Part shown: one piece after another, positions 1 to 14,839 of the stretch
Position numbering within the stretch: position 1 is the first letter of the stretch
How the letters are laid out: every line of letters starts with the position of its first letter
Origin: an uncultured Bacteroidales bacterium
Lineage (GTDB): Bacteria; Bacteroidota; Bacteroidia; Bacteroidales; Bacteroidaceae
DNA length: 64,000 nucleotides
Direction: 5' to 3'
Assembly (NCBI GenBank): GCA_902774335.1
Contig: CACYHW010000009.1
Span: forward strand, 1 to 64,000
Position numbers and translations under genes: made by a program
The notes under the pieces: generated by a model
What the model was told of the DNA's origin: nothing
Databases searched by the model: none
The model's input: only the letters and a program-made list of their open reading frames with translations

Positions 1-110
1 ACTCCGATTTCGGCCATAGCCTTGTGCAGCGATGCCAGGAAGAAGTGGTCACCGCATCCGGGGCACCAACGGGGCTGTCCCTTCTTGAAATCTTGTGCTG
101 TATATTCCAT
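1..110 (-). CDS. korB: 2-oxoacid:ferredoxin oxidoreductase beta subunit, N-terminal fragment
   Basis: Only the first 36 codons are inside the window; the gene runs off the left edge. The start ATG is at 110-108 and the protein opens [20 protein letters not shown]. The WCPGCG motif is typical of the thiamine-diphosphate and iron-sulfur beta subunit of 2-oxoglutarate and related 2-oxoacid:ferredoxin oxidoreductases. It lies 30 bp downstream of the alpha-subunit gene on the same strand, so the two form an operon for ferredoxin-linked oxidation of 2-oxoacids to acyl-CoA. Substrate choice (2-oxoglutarate or another 2-oxoacid) cannot be decided from this fragment. Confidence 0.9.
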   Translation of the reverse strand, partial: MEYTAQDFKKGQPRWCPGCGDHFFLASLHKAMAEIG

Positions 111-142
111 AATTTTCAATTTTCAATTATCAATTCTCAATT
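111..142 (-). repeat. Heptanucleotide tandem repeat (AATTGAN)4.5
   Basis: On the minus strand the gap between korA and korB is four heptamers AATTGAG, AATTGAT, AATTGAA, AATTGAA followed by AATT. It overlaps the last two bases of the korA stop codon and touches the korB ATG. A 32-base copy differing at one base lies at 50983-51014 in the same orientation relative to its downstream gene. Confidence 0.85.
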
Positions 143-1976
143 ATTTATTGAGGATTTCCTTAAATGCGTTGACTAACTCTTCAACCACAAACGGCTGACC
201 CTTTACCTGATTGAACTGGTAGGGAACCAGTCCGTCAACCTTCATGCGCAGGAATGCTGCCAACTGACCCATGTTCTGCTCGGCAACAACAACCTTCTTG
301 TACTTGGTAAGTACCTGAGCGGCGTTCTTGGGCAGCGGGTTGATGAACTTGAAGTGAGCGTGGGCAACCTTCTTGCCCTGAGCACGGAGTTCATCCATGG
401 CGGCACGCAGATGTCCGTATGTTCCACCGAATCCTACAATCAGCAGGTCGGCATCATCGACATCGCCGATAACCTCCAGATCAGGAACCTGGATGTTGTC
501 AATCTTCTGCTGACGCAGACGTGTCATCAGGTCATGGTTCTCAGGATTGGTGCTGATAGCGCCGGTCTTGTTATCCTTCTCCAGACCACCCAGGATATGT
601 GTGAATCCCTCACGTCCGGGAACAGCCCAGTAACGTGTACCGTTCTCGGCACGCATATAAGGTGTCCATGTACCCTTGAGTTCCTCGGGAACATAGGGAG
701 GATTGATGGCGGGATACTCAGCCAGGTTGGGCAGTTTGAATGCTGCAGAACCGTTGGCTACGAATGCATCGGTCAGAAGAACAACCGGAGTCATGTGCTC
801 CAGAGCCATCTTGCTTGCCTGGAAGGCTGCATCGAAGCAGTCAACAGGTGATGTGGCTGCAATTACAGGCATGGGGCTCTCACCGTTACGGCCAAACAGA
901 ACCTGCAGCAGGTCTGTCTGCTCTGACTTGGTGGGAAGACCTGTGGCAGGACCGCCGCGCTGTACGTCAAGTACTACGAGCGGAAGCTCCATGATGACAG
1001 CCAGGTTCATGGCCTCGGACTTAAGGCAGATACCGGGACCTGATGTTGATGTTACTGCAAGAGCACCTGCAAATGATGCACCTACGGCCGATGAGCAACC
1101 TGCAATCTCATCCTCGCACTGAACGGTGGTAACACCAAGTGACTTGTGCTTGGAGAGCTCGTGCAGAACATCGGTGGCAGGAGTGATAGGATATGAACCC
1201 AGATAGAGCTTGAGGCCGGCCTTCTCGGCAGCGGCGATGAAACCGTATGCTGTAGCCTTGTTACCGGTAATGTCCATGTAACGGCCGGGCTCCTTCTGCT
1301 TTGACTCAATGCGGTAAACATTCATGGCACTGCTGTGAGTGTTGTGACCGTAGTCATAACCGGCCTGGATAACCTTGATGTTGGCCTCGGCCAGCTCGGG
1401 CTTCTTGGCGAACTTGTCACGCAGATAGTTGAATGCAATCTCCAGGTCGCGGCTGAAGAGCCAGCATACAAGACCCAGAGCGAACATATTGCGGCACTTG
1501 AGAACGGCCTTAGCCTCCATTCCGCTGTCAGCAAGAGCGTCCTTTACCATCTGGGTAAGGGGGCATGCGATTACGCGGTCCGGATCAACACCCAGCTCTG
1601 CAAGGGGATCCTCGGTCTGGAATGCGGCTTTCTCAAGGTCAGCCTTCTTGAATGCGTCGGTATCGATTATTATTGTTGCGTTGGGCTTGGCATACTTGAG
1701 TTGTGTCTTGAGAGCGGCAGCGTTCATTGCTACCAGCACGTCACACTGATCACCCGGGGTATAAACCTTGCCTGCGCCGATGTGTACCTGGAAACCTGAT
1801 ACACCGGTAAGAGAGCCTTGCGGGGCGCGGATATCGGCAGGATAGTCAGGGAAGGTACTGATACTGTTTCCTACTGTTGCGGAAACAGTGGAGAAGATGT
1901 TGCCGGCCAGCTGCATTCCGTCGCCGGAGTCACCTGAAAAGCGGACAACTACCTGATCCAATTCTTTTACTGTCAT
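141..1976 (-). CDS. korA: 2-oxoacid:ferredoxin oxidoreductase alpha subunit (gamma-alpha fusion)
   Basis: This 611-residue protein is the alpha chain of a cytoplasmic, CoA-dependent 2-oxoacid:ferredoxin oxidoreductase. The N-terminal 190 residues are the gamma-type domain, opening with VVRFSGDSGDGMQLAGN. The pyrimidine-binding domain follows, with the YPITPATDVLHEL motif near residue 260, and a C-terminal domain completes the usual length for the fused form. The gene is followed by korB after a 30 bp gap filled by a heptamer repeat. The ATG at 1976 gives the standard N-terminus. A -7-like element lies about 45 bp upstream. Family assignment is firm. 2-Oxoglutarate is the likely substrate from family similarity but is not proven by sequence. 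Confidence 0.95.
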   Translation of the reverse strand: MTVKELDQVVVRFSGDSGDGMQLAGNIFSTVSATVGNSISTFPDYPADIRAPQGSLTGVSGFQVHIGAGKVYTPGDQCDVLVAMNAAALKTQLKYAKPNATIIIDTDAFKKADLEKAAFQTEDPLAELGVDPDRVIACPLTQMVKDALADSGMEAKAVLKCRNMFALGLVCWLFSRDLEIAFNYLRDKFAKKPELAEANIKVIQAGYDYGHNTHSSAMNVYRIESKQKEPGRYMDITGNKATAYGFIAAAEKAGLKLYLGSYPITPATDVLHELSKHKSLGVTTVQCEDEIAGCSSAVGASFAGALAVTSTSGPGICLKSEAMNLAVIMELPLVVLDVQRGGPATGLPTKSEQTDLLQVLFGRNGESPMPVIAATSPVDCFDAAFQASKMALEHMTPVVLLTDAFVANGSAAFKLPNLAEYPAINPPYVPEELKGTWTPYMRAENGTRYWAVPGREGFTHILGGLEKDNKTGAISTNPENHDLMTRLRQQKIDNIQVPDLEVIGDVDDADLLIVGFGGTYGHLRAAMDELRAQGKKVAHAHFKFINPLPKNAAQVLTKYKKVVVAEQNMGQLAAFLRMKVDGLVPYQFNQVKGQPFVVEELVNAFKEILNK

Positions 1977-2020
1977 AACTTTTTGTATAGCTTTTATAGA
2001 TTTATCGCATAAAAACGATG

Positions 2021-2028
2021 CAAAATTA
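2021..2028 (-). promoter_or_regulatory. Putative korA -7 element
   Basis: On the minus strand this reads TAATTTTG, a match to the Bacteroidetes -7 consensus TAnnTTTG. It is 45 bp upstream of the korA ATG. No clear TTTG -33 element sits at the expected distance, so support is partial. Confidence 0.4.
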
Positions 2029-2206
2029 CAAGAATATTCCGTTTATTATTCACTTTTAAACCTATTTAGCAGACAATTTGTATTTTTTCTTTATCAATTT
2101 CGCATATATGCAATTATTTATGCGGTGAATATACAAACAGAACACAAAAAAAAGTACTTCGGTGCCAGAGTGACACAGAAGTACCTGTTCTTATTATGCG
2201 GTTTTT

Positions 2207-3442
2207 TCAGAAGCCGAAGCCGCCCATGCCACCCATACCGCCGCTGGAACCGAAGCTTACAGTAGCGGAGTGCTGTGCCTGAACAACGGTACCGTCCTCC
2301 TTCTGTGCAGGAATCCAGTCAGGCATAACCATTACGGTGCGCAGAGCCTCCTTATCCATAATAAAGATCTCCACGTCGTTTACGACTGCATGGTTGGTTA
2401 CCACGGGGTTGATGACAGCGCCGTCGGTGTCGACTGTGAATGATACAGTAGCACGGCCGTTTATCTTCTGGGTCTTGAGGTTCTCAGGATAGTTGGTGTT
2501 GTTGCGGACAAACTGCTGCATGTTTCCGCTGGGGAACGTAGCCTGTGCGGGACGTGGACCCTGAGGTGCTGCACCAGGTGCTCCGCCCGGTCTTCCGCCA
2601 CCCGGCATTCCACCGCCGAATCCGCCGCCGGGGAATCCGCCGCCAAAGCCGCCCATGCTGTTTGCGGCCTGCTCCTTGATAGCCTCAATCTCCTGTGCTG
2701 TGGGCATGGGATCGATTCTCATGGGAACACCCATGCTGAGAACAGCCTGCAGTGAATCTATATACTGGGTGAAATTGGGGAATTCCAGCTGTGACTGGAG
2801 CAGGATACGGTACCATTTCTTGGCATCACGCAGAGCGGTGGTATCGTTGTCCATACGCCACTTGCCCAGGTTGATGGTGCCAAGCCATGCCTGTGCGTTG
2901 AGCACCTGCTCGTCCTTGTTGTTGATCTCGGAAACCTTGGGGTAGGTCTCGAGCACCTTAATACCTCCGTCTATGTACGATGGCTCCTTCTTGTATTTGC
3001 CGTACTCGTTGTAGAAACGTGCCAGCATTATGATGGAGCGGTTGTCACCGGCCTTTACAGCCTTCTTAAGCCATTTGATACCCTGCGAGAAGTATCCGTC
3101 GTTGGCCGGCTTTTGGAGCCAGAATATAAAGAAGTAGTTTCCAAGATTATACTGTGCGTCAACATAGTCCTGCTTTGCGGCAGCGTCCAGAAGGTTGAGT
3201 CCCATCTCCAGATTGGCCTTGACATTCTTGCCGGACATACATTCCATTCCCAGAAGGTTCATGGATTCGGTATCACCCTTGATGACACCCTTCTTGTACC
3301 GGTCAATCATCTGTTTCATGGCCTGGTTTGTAAGCTCGATCTTGTCCATCTCGGCTTTAATGGAGTCGGTGTTTACTTTCTGTGCTATAACGGGTAACGC
3401 AATAAGGACCGACATGACTACTGAAAGAAGTCTTTTTCTCAT
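2207..3442 (-). CDS. Secreted Sel1/TPR-repeat protein with TonB-like C-terminal domain
   Basis: The 411-residue product begins at an ATG (3442); an upstream TTG in frame is less likely. Residues 1-21 form a signal peptide ending VIAQ. Residues about 40-235 hold Sel1-like helical repeats (for example GMECMSGKNVKANLEMGLNL). A Gly/Pro-rich linker follows (GGFGGGFPGGG and similar). Residues about 310-395 resemble the TonB C-terminal domain, including INGRATVSFTVDTDGAV. The tail is again Gly-rich. Classical TonB has an uncleaved membrane anchor and a proline-rich span, both missing here, so an energy-transducing role is doubtful. The protein is probably periplasmic or envelope-associated and may scaffold protein contacts. 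The gene appears monocistronic. Confidence 0.75.
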   Translation of the reverse strand: MRKRLLSVVMSVLIALPVIAQKVNTDSIKAEMDKIELTNQAMKQMIDRYKKGVIKGDTESMNLLGMECMSGKNVKANLEMGLNLLDAAAKQDYVDAQYNLGNYFFIFWLQKPANDGYFSQGIKWLKKAVKAGDNRSIIMLARFYNEYGKYKKEPSYIDGGIKVLETYPKVSEINNKDEQVLNAQAWLGTINLGKWRMDNDTTALRDAKKWYRILLQSQLEFPNFTQYIDSLQAVLSMGVPMRIDPMPTAQEIEAIKEQAANSMGGFGGGFPGGGFGGGMPGGGRPGGAPGAAPQGPRPAQATFPSGNMQQFVRNNTNYPENLKTQKINGRATVSFTVDTDGAVINPVVTNHAVVNDVEIFIMDKEALRTVMVMPDWIPAQKEDGTVVQAQHSATVSFGSSGGMGGMGGFGF

Positions 3443-3568
3443 CTGCAAATTGATTTAGGTTGGTGCAAATATCGTGATTTCATTTCAATGTAAAGGATTT
3501 TTAACCAAAAAAATGACCGGATCCTTTTGGGACCCGGCCATTCAGATATTGTAAAGGATTTATGCCTT

Positions 3569-9803
<6,235 letters not shown>

Positions 9804-9807
9804 GTTT

Positions 9808-10887
9808 CTATTCCAATCGGATTATGCTGATGACCGGATAGTGGTCACTGTCCTTCTGGGTGCGGTCCACACGGGTGTGGAGCGGCGTTATGTTGGTGCT
9901 GCAGAATATGTGGTCAATCCTGTAATAGAGCCGGTGATCATGGTACGTGTGGCCTGCTCCAAGACCTGTCCTGGTGAATGAATCGGTCATAAAGCGGTTG
10001 AACACATGATGTGAATATGAGAGCGGAGTGTCGTTGAAATCGCCACCTACAATCACGTAACGTGCGGTCTCACCCTTGACCTTATCGGCCACCAGGACCG
10101 CCTGGCCGGCACGGAGCGAGGTTGACTCCAACAGTTTCTTGAGTACGGCCTTGGAGCCTTTGTAGTGGGCGCTGTCGGTGGGGTGCTCAATGAACCTGTA
10201 GTATTCCGATATCTCCTCCCTTTTGAGCATGTTGGACTGGAGGTGACAGTTGTAAACGGCTATGGTGTCTTTTCCTGCCAGCAGCCTGAGATACTGGCAT
10301 GCATTGGTGGACTCGTCAAAATGGATTGCCTGGTTCAGGATAACGGGATACTTTGACAGGCAGGCCTCGGTAGTGGATCCCGGTATGAGTTCAATGTAGG
10401 GATATCGGCTCTTGATATCCTTGTTGTTTTTTGCTTTTGTCAGCAGATCGCGTCTTACCTCCTGCAGCAGTACAATATCGGCATCAAGACCGGTAATGAA
10501 ACTCAGTACGGGATTGGTGAGTGTGTTGTCCTTGTTGTCATCGAACCCGAATCCCTCGGTATTGTATGTTACCACGGTTATGTAGGGCTCCTCGACTTTT
10601 GTGGAGCTCAGGAAGTGTACCGGGAAGAATCTGAGTGTGGGGGGAAGGCAGATAAGGATTGTCAGGAACGGCATGAGCGCTCCCTTTTTCCAGACTGCGA
10701 GCCAGAGCGTCAGGAACAGCAGGTTGAAGACATAGAGAAACGGGAATGCCAGACCGGACAGGGATGCAAAGGGCCACTTGCCTATTGGGGCGGCCATGGA
10801 ACCGTAGCAGCTGAATATGAGCAGCAGCGATATCACTGCGTTCACAGTCAGCATGGGGTATGCCAGCAGTTTCCCTACCAGTTTCAT
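9808..10887 (-). CDS. Membrane-anchored endonuclease/exonuclease/phosphatase family protein
   Basis: The 359-residue protein starts at the ATG 10887, whose first bases overlap the stop codon of the upstream rhomboid gene (ATGA); a longer in-frame extension into that gene is spurious. The N-terminal 100 residues hold three hydrophobic segments (about 8-28, 35-58 and 65-85). The rest is an EEP fold with the family motifs VVTYNTEGFG, LLQEVR, GDFND and SDHYPV. Members act as metal-dependent phosphodiesterases or phosphatases, and the topology suggests the catalytic domain is tethered to the inner membrane. The substrate is unknown. It is the last gene of a tightly overlapping three-gene operon with two rhomboid proteins. 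Confidence 0.88.
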   Translation of the reverse strand: MKLVGKLLAYPMLTVNAVISLLLIFSCYGSMAAPIGKWPFASLSGLAFPFLYVFNLLFLTLWLAVWKKGALMPFLTILICLPPTLRFFPVHFLSSTKVEEPYITVVTYNTEGFGFDDNKDNTLTNPVLSFITGLDADIVLLQEVRRDLLTKAKNNKDIKSRYPYIELIPGSTTEACLSKYPVILNQAIHFDESTNACQYLRLLAGKDTIAVYNCHLQSNMLKREEISEYYRFIEHPTDSAHYKGSKAVLKKLLESTSLRAGQAVLVADKVKGETARYVIVGGDFNDTPLSYSHHVFNRFMTDSFTRTGLGAGHTYHDHRLYYRIDHIFCSTNITPLHTRVDRTQKDSDHYPVISIIRLE

Positions 10888-11597
10888 TTCTTGGGAGTGA
10901 TGAGTTTGTCCAGCCAGACTATCACGTTGGTGACAGGCTGTGTTATGTCCTTTCCCTTGCGGAGCAGGTAATTGAAGAGCCATCCTGTGGCGGCGGCACC
11001 CAGGTGGGCGGCGTCATATGCAGGACTGACGTGTGGCAGAAGCGCTACATCTATTATGGCGAGCGTTAAGACTATGTACTTTATCTTGACAGGGCCTAGC
11101 AGGGGAATGTTCTCGGTGGTGTCGGGAGCACGGAATGCCAGGGCGGTGCAGAAGCACAGGATGCATGCCGAACAGAGCGGTATGTTCTGGACCCAGTCCT
11201 TGAGCTGTAACGATGGAAACAGCATGAAAACCGCGGTGAAAAGGATCATTCCTGAAATGCCTCCCAATATGTATAGTCCCCTAAGGTTGCTCGAGGTGAA
11301 GAATCTCAGGAAGATACCTCCCAGCCAGTAGAGGGTGAGCATATTGAACAGCAGGTGCCACAGTCCGGAGCTTGCAAACATCGATGTTACCAGACTCCAG
11401 GGCCTGAGAGCTATCATGTAGGGGCTCCACGGGTAGTTGCATACCACAAAGGCGAACTTGTTGCCGCCAAAGGAGAACAGGGTGAATATGATGTCAAGCA
11501 AGAGAAGCAGGACAAACAGCCCGCAGTTGATAAAGAGCAGACGTGTGAGTATGTCGCCCGTCTGGAATTTTATCTTGAGTTCTTGGAGCAGGTTCAT
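10884..11597 (-). CDS. Rhomboid-family membrane protein with degenerate active-site motif
   Basis: The 237-residue protein has the six-helix rhomboid layout. HLLFNM (81-86) in helix 2 and AAHLGAAATGW (196-206) in helix 6 match the family. The serine motif GxSG is altered to L141-C142-S143-A144: the serine remains but both glycines that shape the oxyanion region are replaced. H198 is in place. Activity is therefore uncertain; it may be a divergent protease or a pseudoprotease. It overlaps the upstream canonical rhomboid gene by one base (TAATG) and the downstream EEP gene by four (ATGA), so translation is probably coupled. Confidence 0.85.
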   Translation of the reverse strand: MNLLQELKIKFQTGDILTRLLFINCGLFVLLLLLDIIFTLFSFGGNKFAFVVCNYPWSPYMIALRPWSLVTSMFASSGLWHLLFNMLTLYWLGGIFLRFFTSSNLRGLYILGGISGMILFTAVFMLFPSLQLKDWVQNIPLCSACILCFCTALAFRAPDTTENIPLLGPVKIKYIVLTLAIIDVALLPHVSPAYDAAHLGAAATGWLFNYLLRKGKDITQPVTNVIVWLDKLITPKK

Positions 11598-12295
11598 TAC
11601 CAGGTGAATTTGATGTGGTTGTCACGGTCTCGGCGCTCCTTGTGCCTCCAGTACAGGATAATCAGGAATCCGGCCAGCATGCCTCCCAGATGGGCAAAGT
11701 GGGCTACGTTGTCGGCTGCGCTGCCGCGTATGCCAAGGCTCAGTTCAAGAACCACGTATCCAATCACAAGCCACTTGGCCTTGATGGGTACCGGTATGGG
11801 GATAATGAAAAGTCTGTTTTCGGGGAATGTCATTCCGTAACCCAGAAGGATTCCGTAAACGGATCCCGATGCACCTACGGTGAGTATCCTGTCCAGATAC
11901 TGCATCATGGGAATGGTGATGCCGCCTCCTATGGATGCAACCTCGTAGTGGGCGTAAACCAACTCGTAGTGCACAAACTGGCAGAGCTCCTGCATAAGGC
12001 CGGCGCCTATTCCGCATATCAGGTAGAACCATATGAACCTTTTGGACCCCCACTGAACCTCCATGATGCGGCCGAACATCCATACGGCAAACATATTGAA
12101 GAACAGATGCTCGAATCCCTCGTGAAGGAACTGGTATGATATGAGCTGCCAAATCCTGAAGCTGGGTGCCATAAAGAAATGCAGGCCCAGAAGCTTGTGC
12201 AGGTCTATCCCGTATTTGGCAAGAGCAAGGGTTGCCATCCAGCACAGGACGTTGATGATGAGCAGATTTTTGGTTACTGGCGGTAGTTTATTCAT
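11597..12295 (-). CDS. Rhomboid family intramembrane serine protease
   Basis: This 232-residue protein is a canonical rhomboid. It has HLFFNM in helix 2, the catalytic serine motif GASG at 141-144 (S143) followed by SVYG, and the catalytic histidine H202 in AHLGG. It cleaves transmembrane segments of other proteins inside the inner membrane. The substrate is unknown. It is the first gene of the operon with the degenerate rhomboid and the EEP-family protein. Six hydrophobic segments are visible, and the C-terminus is a short charged cytoplasmic tail (RHKERRDRDNH). Length and motifs are normal for bacterial rhomboids. Confidence 0.94.
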   Translation of the reverse strand: MNKLPPVTKNLLIINVLCWMATLALAKYGIDLHKLLGLHFFMAPSFRIWQLISYQFLHEGFEHLFFNMFAVWMFGRIMEVQWGSKRFIWFYLICGIGAGLMQELCQFVHYELVYAHYEVASIGGGITIPMMQYLDRILTVGASGSVYGILLGYGMTFPENRLFIIPIPVPIKAKWLVIGYVVLELSLGIRGSAADNVAHFAHLGGMLAGFLIILYWRHKERRDRDNHIKFTW

Positions 12296-12313
12296 AATCT
12301 ATATGGTGAGCCG

Positions 12314-12321
12314 CAAAAATA
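12314..12321 (-). promoter_or_regulatory. Putative rhomboid operon -7 element
   Basis: The minus strand reads TATTTTTG, matching TAnnTTTG, 18 bp before the first rhomboid ATG. No good -33 TTTG is at the usual distance. Confidence 0.4.
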
Positions 12322-12334
12322 GCCATTTTTTCAG

Positions 12335-12342
12335 TAACTTTG
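12335..12342 (+). promoter_or_regulatory. Putative argS -7 element
   Basis: TAACTTTG matches the TAnnTTTG consensus and lies 19 bp upstream of the argS ATG. A -33 element is not clear. It is divergent from, and 13 bp away from, the rhomboid -7 element. Confidence 0.45.
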
Positions 12343-12361
12343 CGGTCCATAAACCATTAAT

Positions 12362-14191
12362 ATGAAAATAGAGACACTTATAGCTCAGATGACCGTGAAC
12401 GCCGTCAAGGCTCTGTACGGTCAGGACATCGAAGCATCATCAGTACAGGTACAGAAGACCAAGCGTGAGTTCGAGGGACATCTCACCATCGTGGTGTTCC
12501 CATATCTTAAGATGTCACGCAAAGGCCCCGAGCAGACTGCAGGCGAGATTGGAACCTGGCTCAGGGAGAATGTTGAAGAGGTAAGTTCGTACAACGTAAT
12601 CAAGGGTTTCCTTAACCTTGTGATATCGACATCGGCATGGATGGACATGCTCAACGATATCAACTCGGACCCCGAATTCGGCACACGCAAGAGTACCGAT
12701 GAGTCTCCGCTGGTCATGATTGAGTACTCCAGCCCCAACACCAACAAGCCCCTCCATCTGGGACACGTGCGCAACAACCTGCTGGGTGGTGCCCTTTCAA
12801 ATATTATGGCTGCCAACGGCTACCGCGTGGTCAAGACCAACATTGTGAACGACCGCGGTATTCACATATGCAAATCCATGCTTGCATGGCTCAAGTGGGG
12901 TAACGGCGCTACTCCCGAATCCACCGGTAAAAAGGGTGATCACCTGATCGGTGACTACTACGTGGAGTTTGACAAGCACTTCCGTGCCGAGGTAAAGAGC
13001 CTGCTGCCCGCCAACTATGCCGAGCTTGACGAGAAGGCTCAGGAGGAGGCTAAGGCCAAGGCCGAGAAGGAGTCACCCCTGATGCAGGAGGCACACGCCA
13101 TGCTGGTCAAGTGGGAGGCCGGTGATCCCGAGGTGCGTGCCCTTTGGGAGCGCATGAACAACTGGGTATATGCCGGTTTTGATGAGACATACCGTCGTCT
13201 GGGCGTAAGCTTTGACAAAATATACTACGAGTCACAGACCTATCTGGAGGGTAAGAAAACTGTTATGGAGGGTCTCGAGAAGGGCCTCTTCTTCCGCAAG
13301 GAGGACGGCTCCGTATGGGCCGATCTGACCGAGAACGGTCTGGACCAGAAACTGCTGCTGCGCAGTGACGGCACATCGGTCTACATGACTCAGGATATCG
13401 GTACCGCTCAGCTCCGTTTCAAGGATTTCCCCATTGACCGTATGATTTACGTGGTGGGTAATGAGCAGAACTACCATTTCCAGGTGCTCTCCATACTGCT
13501 TGACCGTCTGGGATTCAAGTGGGGCAAGGACCTTGTACACTTCTCCTACGGTATGGTGGAGCTTCCCGAGGGTAAGATGAAGAGCCGCGAGGGAACAGTG
13601 GTCGATGCCGATGACCTGATGGACGAGATGATTGAGACTGCACGTGCCACATCGGCCGAACTTGGCAAGCTGGACGGCCTGACCAAGGAGGAGCAGGACG
13701 AGATAATGCGTATTGTGGGCCTGGGTGCTCTCAAGTACTTCATCCTTAAGGTGGATGCCCGCAAGAACATGACCTTCAACCCCAAGGAATCCATCGATTT
13801 CAACGGCAATACAGGCCCGTTCATCCAGTATACCTACGCCCGTATACGCTCAATCATGCGTAAGGCGGCCGACGAGGGTATCAAGCTGGAGACCAGGCTT
13901 TACGCTGACGAGGCAGCCCAGATCTCCGAGAAGGAGATAGGCCTTATCCAGATGCTCAACGGCTTCCAGGATGTGGTCCGTCAGGCTGCCGATGACTATA
14001 ATCCTTCGGTCATTGCAAACTACTGCTATGACCTGGCTAAGGAGTTCAACCAGTTCTACCATGACTTCAGCATCATGCATGAGCCCAGCCGTGAGCTCAA
14101 GATGTTCCGTCTGGTTCTGGCTCAGAACGTCGGCAAGATCCTTAAGCTTGGTACCGGACTGCTTGGCATCGAGCTCCCCGACAGAATGTAA
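12362..14191 (+). CDS. argS: Arginyl-tRNA synthetase
   Basis: The 609-residue class I synthetase charges tRNA-Arg with arginine. It has the ArgS N-terminal Add-1 domain (about 1-100), the HIGH-type motif HLGH within SSPNTNKPLHLGHVRNN near residue 135, a KMSKS-equivalent KMKSREGTVV near residue 405, and an alpha-helical DALR anticodon-binding domain at the C-terminus. Length and motifs are normal. It is followed after 12 bp by the RNase HI gene and then a sulfatase gene on the same strand, so co-transcription is likely. Confidence 0.97.
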   Translation: MKIETLIAQMTVNAVKALYGQDIEASSVQVQKTKREFEGHLTIVVFPYLKMSRKGPEQTAGEIGTWLRENVEEVSSYNVIKGFLNLVISTSAWMDMLNDINSDPEFGTRKSTDESPLVMIEYSSPNTNKPLHLGHVRNNLLGGALSNIMAANGYRVVKTNIVNDRGIHICKSMLAWLKWGNGATPESTGKKGDHLIGDYYVEFDKHFRAEVKSLLPANYAELDEKAQEEAKAKAEKESPLMQEAHAMLVKWEAGDPEVRALWERMNNWVYAGFDETYRRLGVSFDKIYYESQTYLEGKKTVMEGLEKGLFFRKEDGSVWADLTENGLDQKLLLRSDGTSVYMTQDIGTAQLRFKDFPIDRMIYVVGNEQNYHFQVLSILLDRLGFKWGKDLVHFSYGMVELPEGKMKSREGTVVDADDLMDEMIETARATSAELGKLDGLTKEEQDEIMRIVGLGALKYFILKVDARKNMTFNPKESIDFNGNTGPFIQYTYARIRSIMRKAADEGIKLETRLYADEAAQISEKEIGLIQMLNGFQDVVRQAADDYNPSVIANYCYDLAKEFNQFYHDFSIMHEPSRELKMFRLVLAQNVGKILKLGTGLLGIELPDRM

Positions 14192-14203
14192 AAACTACTG
14201 CAT

Positions 14204-14833
14204 ATGGCACGGGCCAATTTTTATGTTGTTTGGATTGGACTGAATCCCGGGGTGTATGACTCCTGGGAGGCCTGCAAACAGCAGGTCGAAGGCTGGAAAG
14301 GTGCCGTTTACAAAGGATTCGAAACCAGGGAGGAGGCCGATGAAGCCATCAACCGTCCGCCCGAGGATTTCATCGAGAAGAAGGCACCCTCCGGAGGCCG
14401 GAAGAAACAACCCAAGCCCATTCCACCGGAAGTTATCCGTCAGGCACTGGCAGTCGATGCCGCCTGCAGCGGCAATCCCGGTCAGATGGAGTACCGAGGG
14501 GTCTATCTTGGCGACATGGAGGAGAAGTTCCATTTCGGCCCCATTCTGGGAACAAACAACATAGGCGAATTCCTGGCTATAGTACATGCTCTTGCGCTCT
14601 ACAAGAGCCGCGGACTAAACTGGCCCCTGTACAGCGACAGCCGCAACGCGATAGACTGGGTAAAGCGCAAGCAGTGCCGCACCAAACTGGAGCGCACCCC
14701 CGAGACCGAGGCCGTATTCCAGAGGATAGAGAGTGCCGAGCGATGGCTGCGTGAGAACAGTTTCAGCAACCCCATCTATAAGTGGGACACCAGGAAATGG
14801 GGAGAGATTCCTGCCGATTTCGGCCGTAAATGA
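14204..14833 (+). CDS. rnhA: Ribonuclease HI with N-terminal RNA-DNA hybrid-binding domain
   Basis: The 209-residue protein degrades RNA in RNA-DNA hybrids. Residues 4-45 are the small hybrid-binding (viroplasmin-like) domain, with FYVVWIGLNPGVYDSWEAC and YKGFETREEADEAI. A charged linker follows. The RNase H fold begins near residue 83 (ALAVDAACSGNPG). Acidic residues D84, E117 and D145 are candidates for metal binding (the last in LYSDSRNAIDWV). This domain order is typical of Bacteroidetes RNase HI. It sits 12 bp after argS and 6 bp before the sulfatase gene. Confidence 0.92.
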   Translation: MARANFYVVWIGLNPGVYDSWEACKQQVEGWKGAVYKGFETREEADEAINRPPEDFIEKKAPSGGRKKQPKPIPPEVIRQALAVDAACSGNPGQMEYRGVYLGDMEEKFHFGPILGTNNIGEFLAIVHALALYKSRGLNWPLYSDSRNAIDWVKRKQCRTKLERTPETEAVFQRIESAERWLRENSFSNPIYKWDTRKWGEIPADFGRK

Positions 14834-14839
14834 TAGGAG

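Noticed and set aside
10888-10983. A longer N-terminus for the EEP-family protein
   Set aside because: It lies wholly inside the rhomboid gene and its residues show no family similarity; an ATGA overlap gives a better start.
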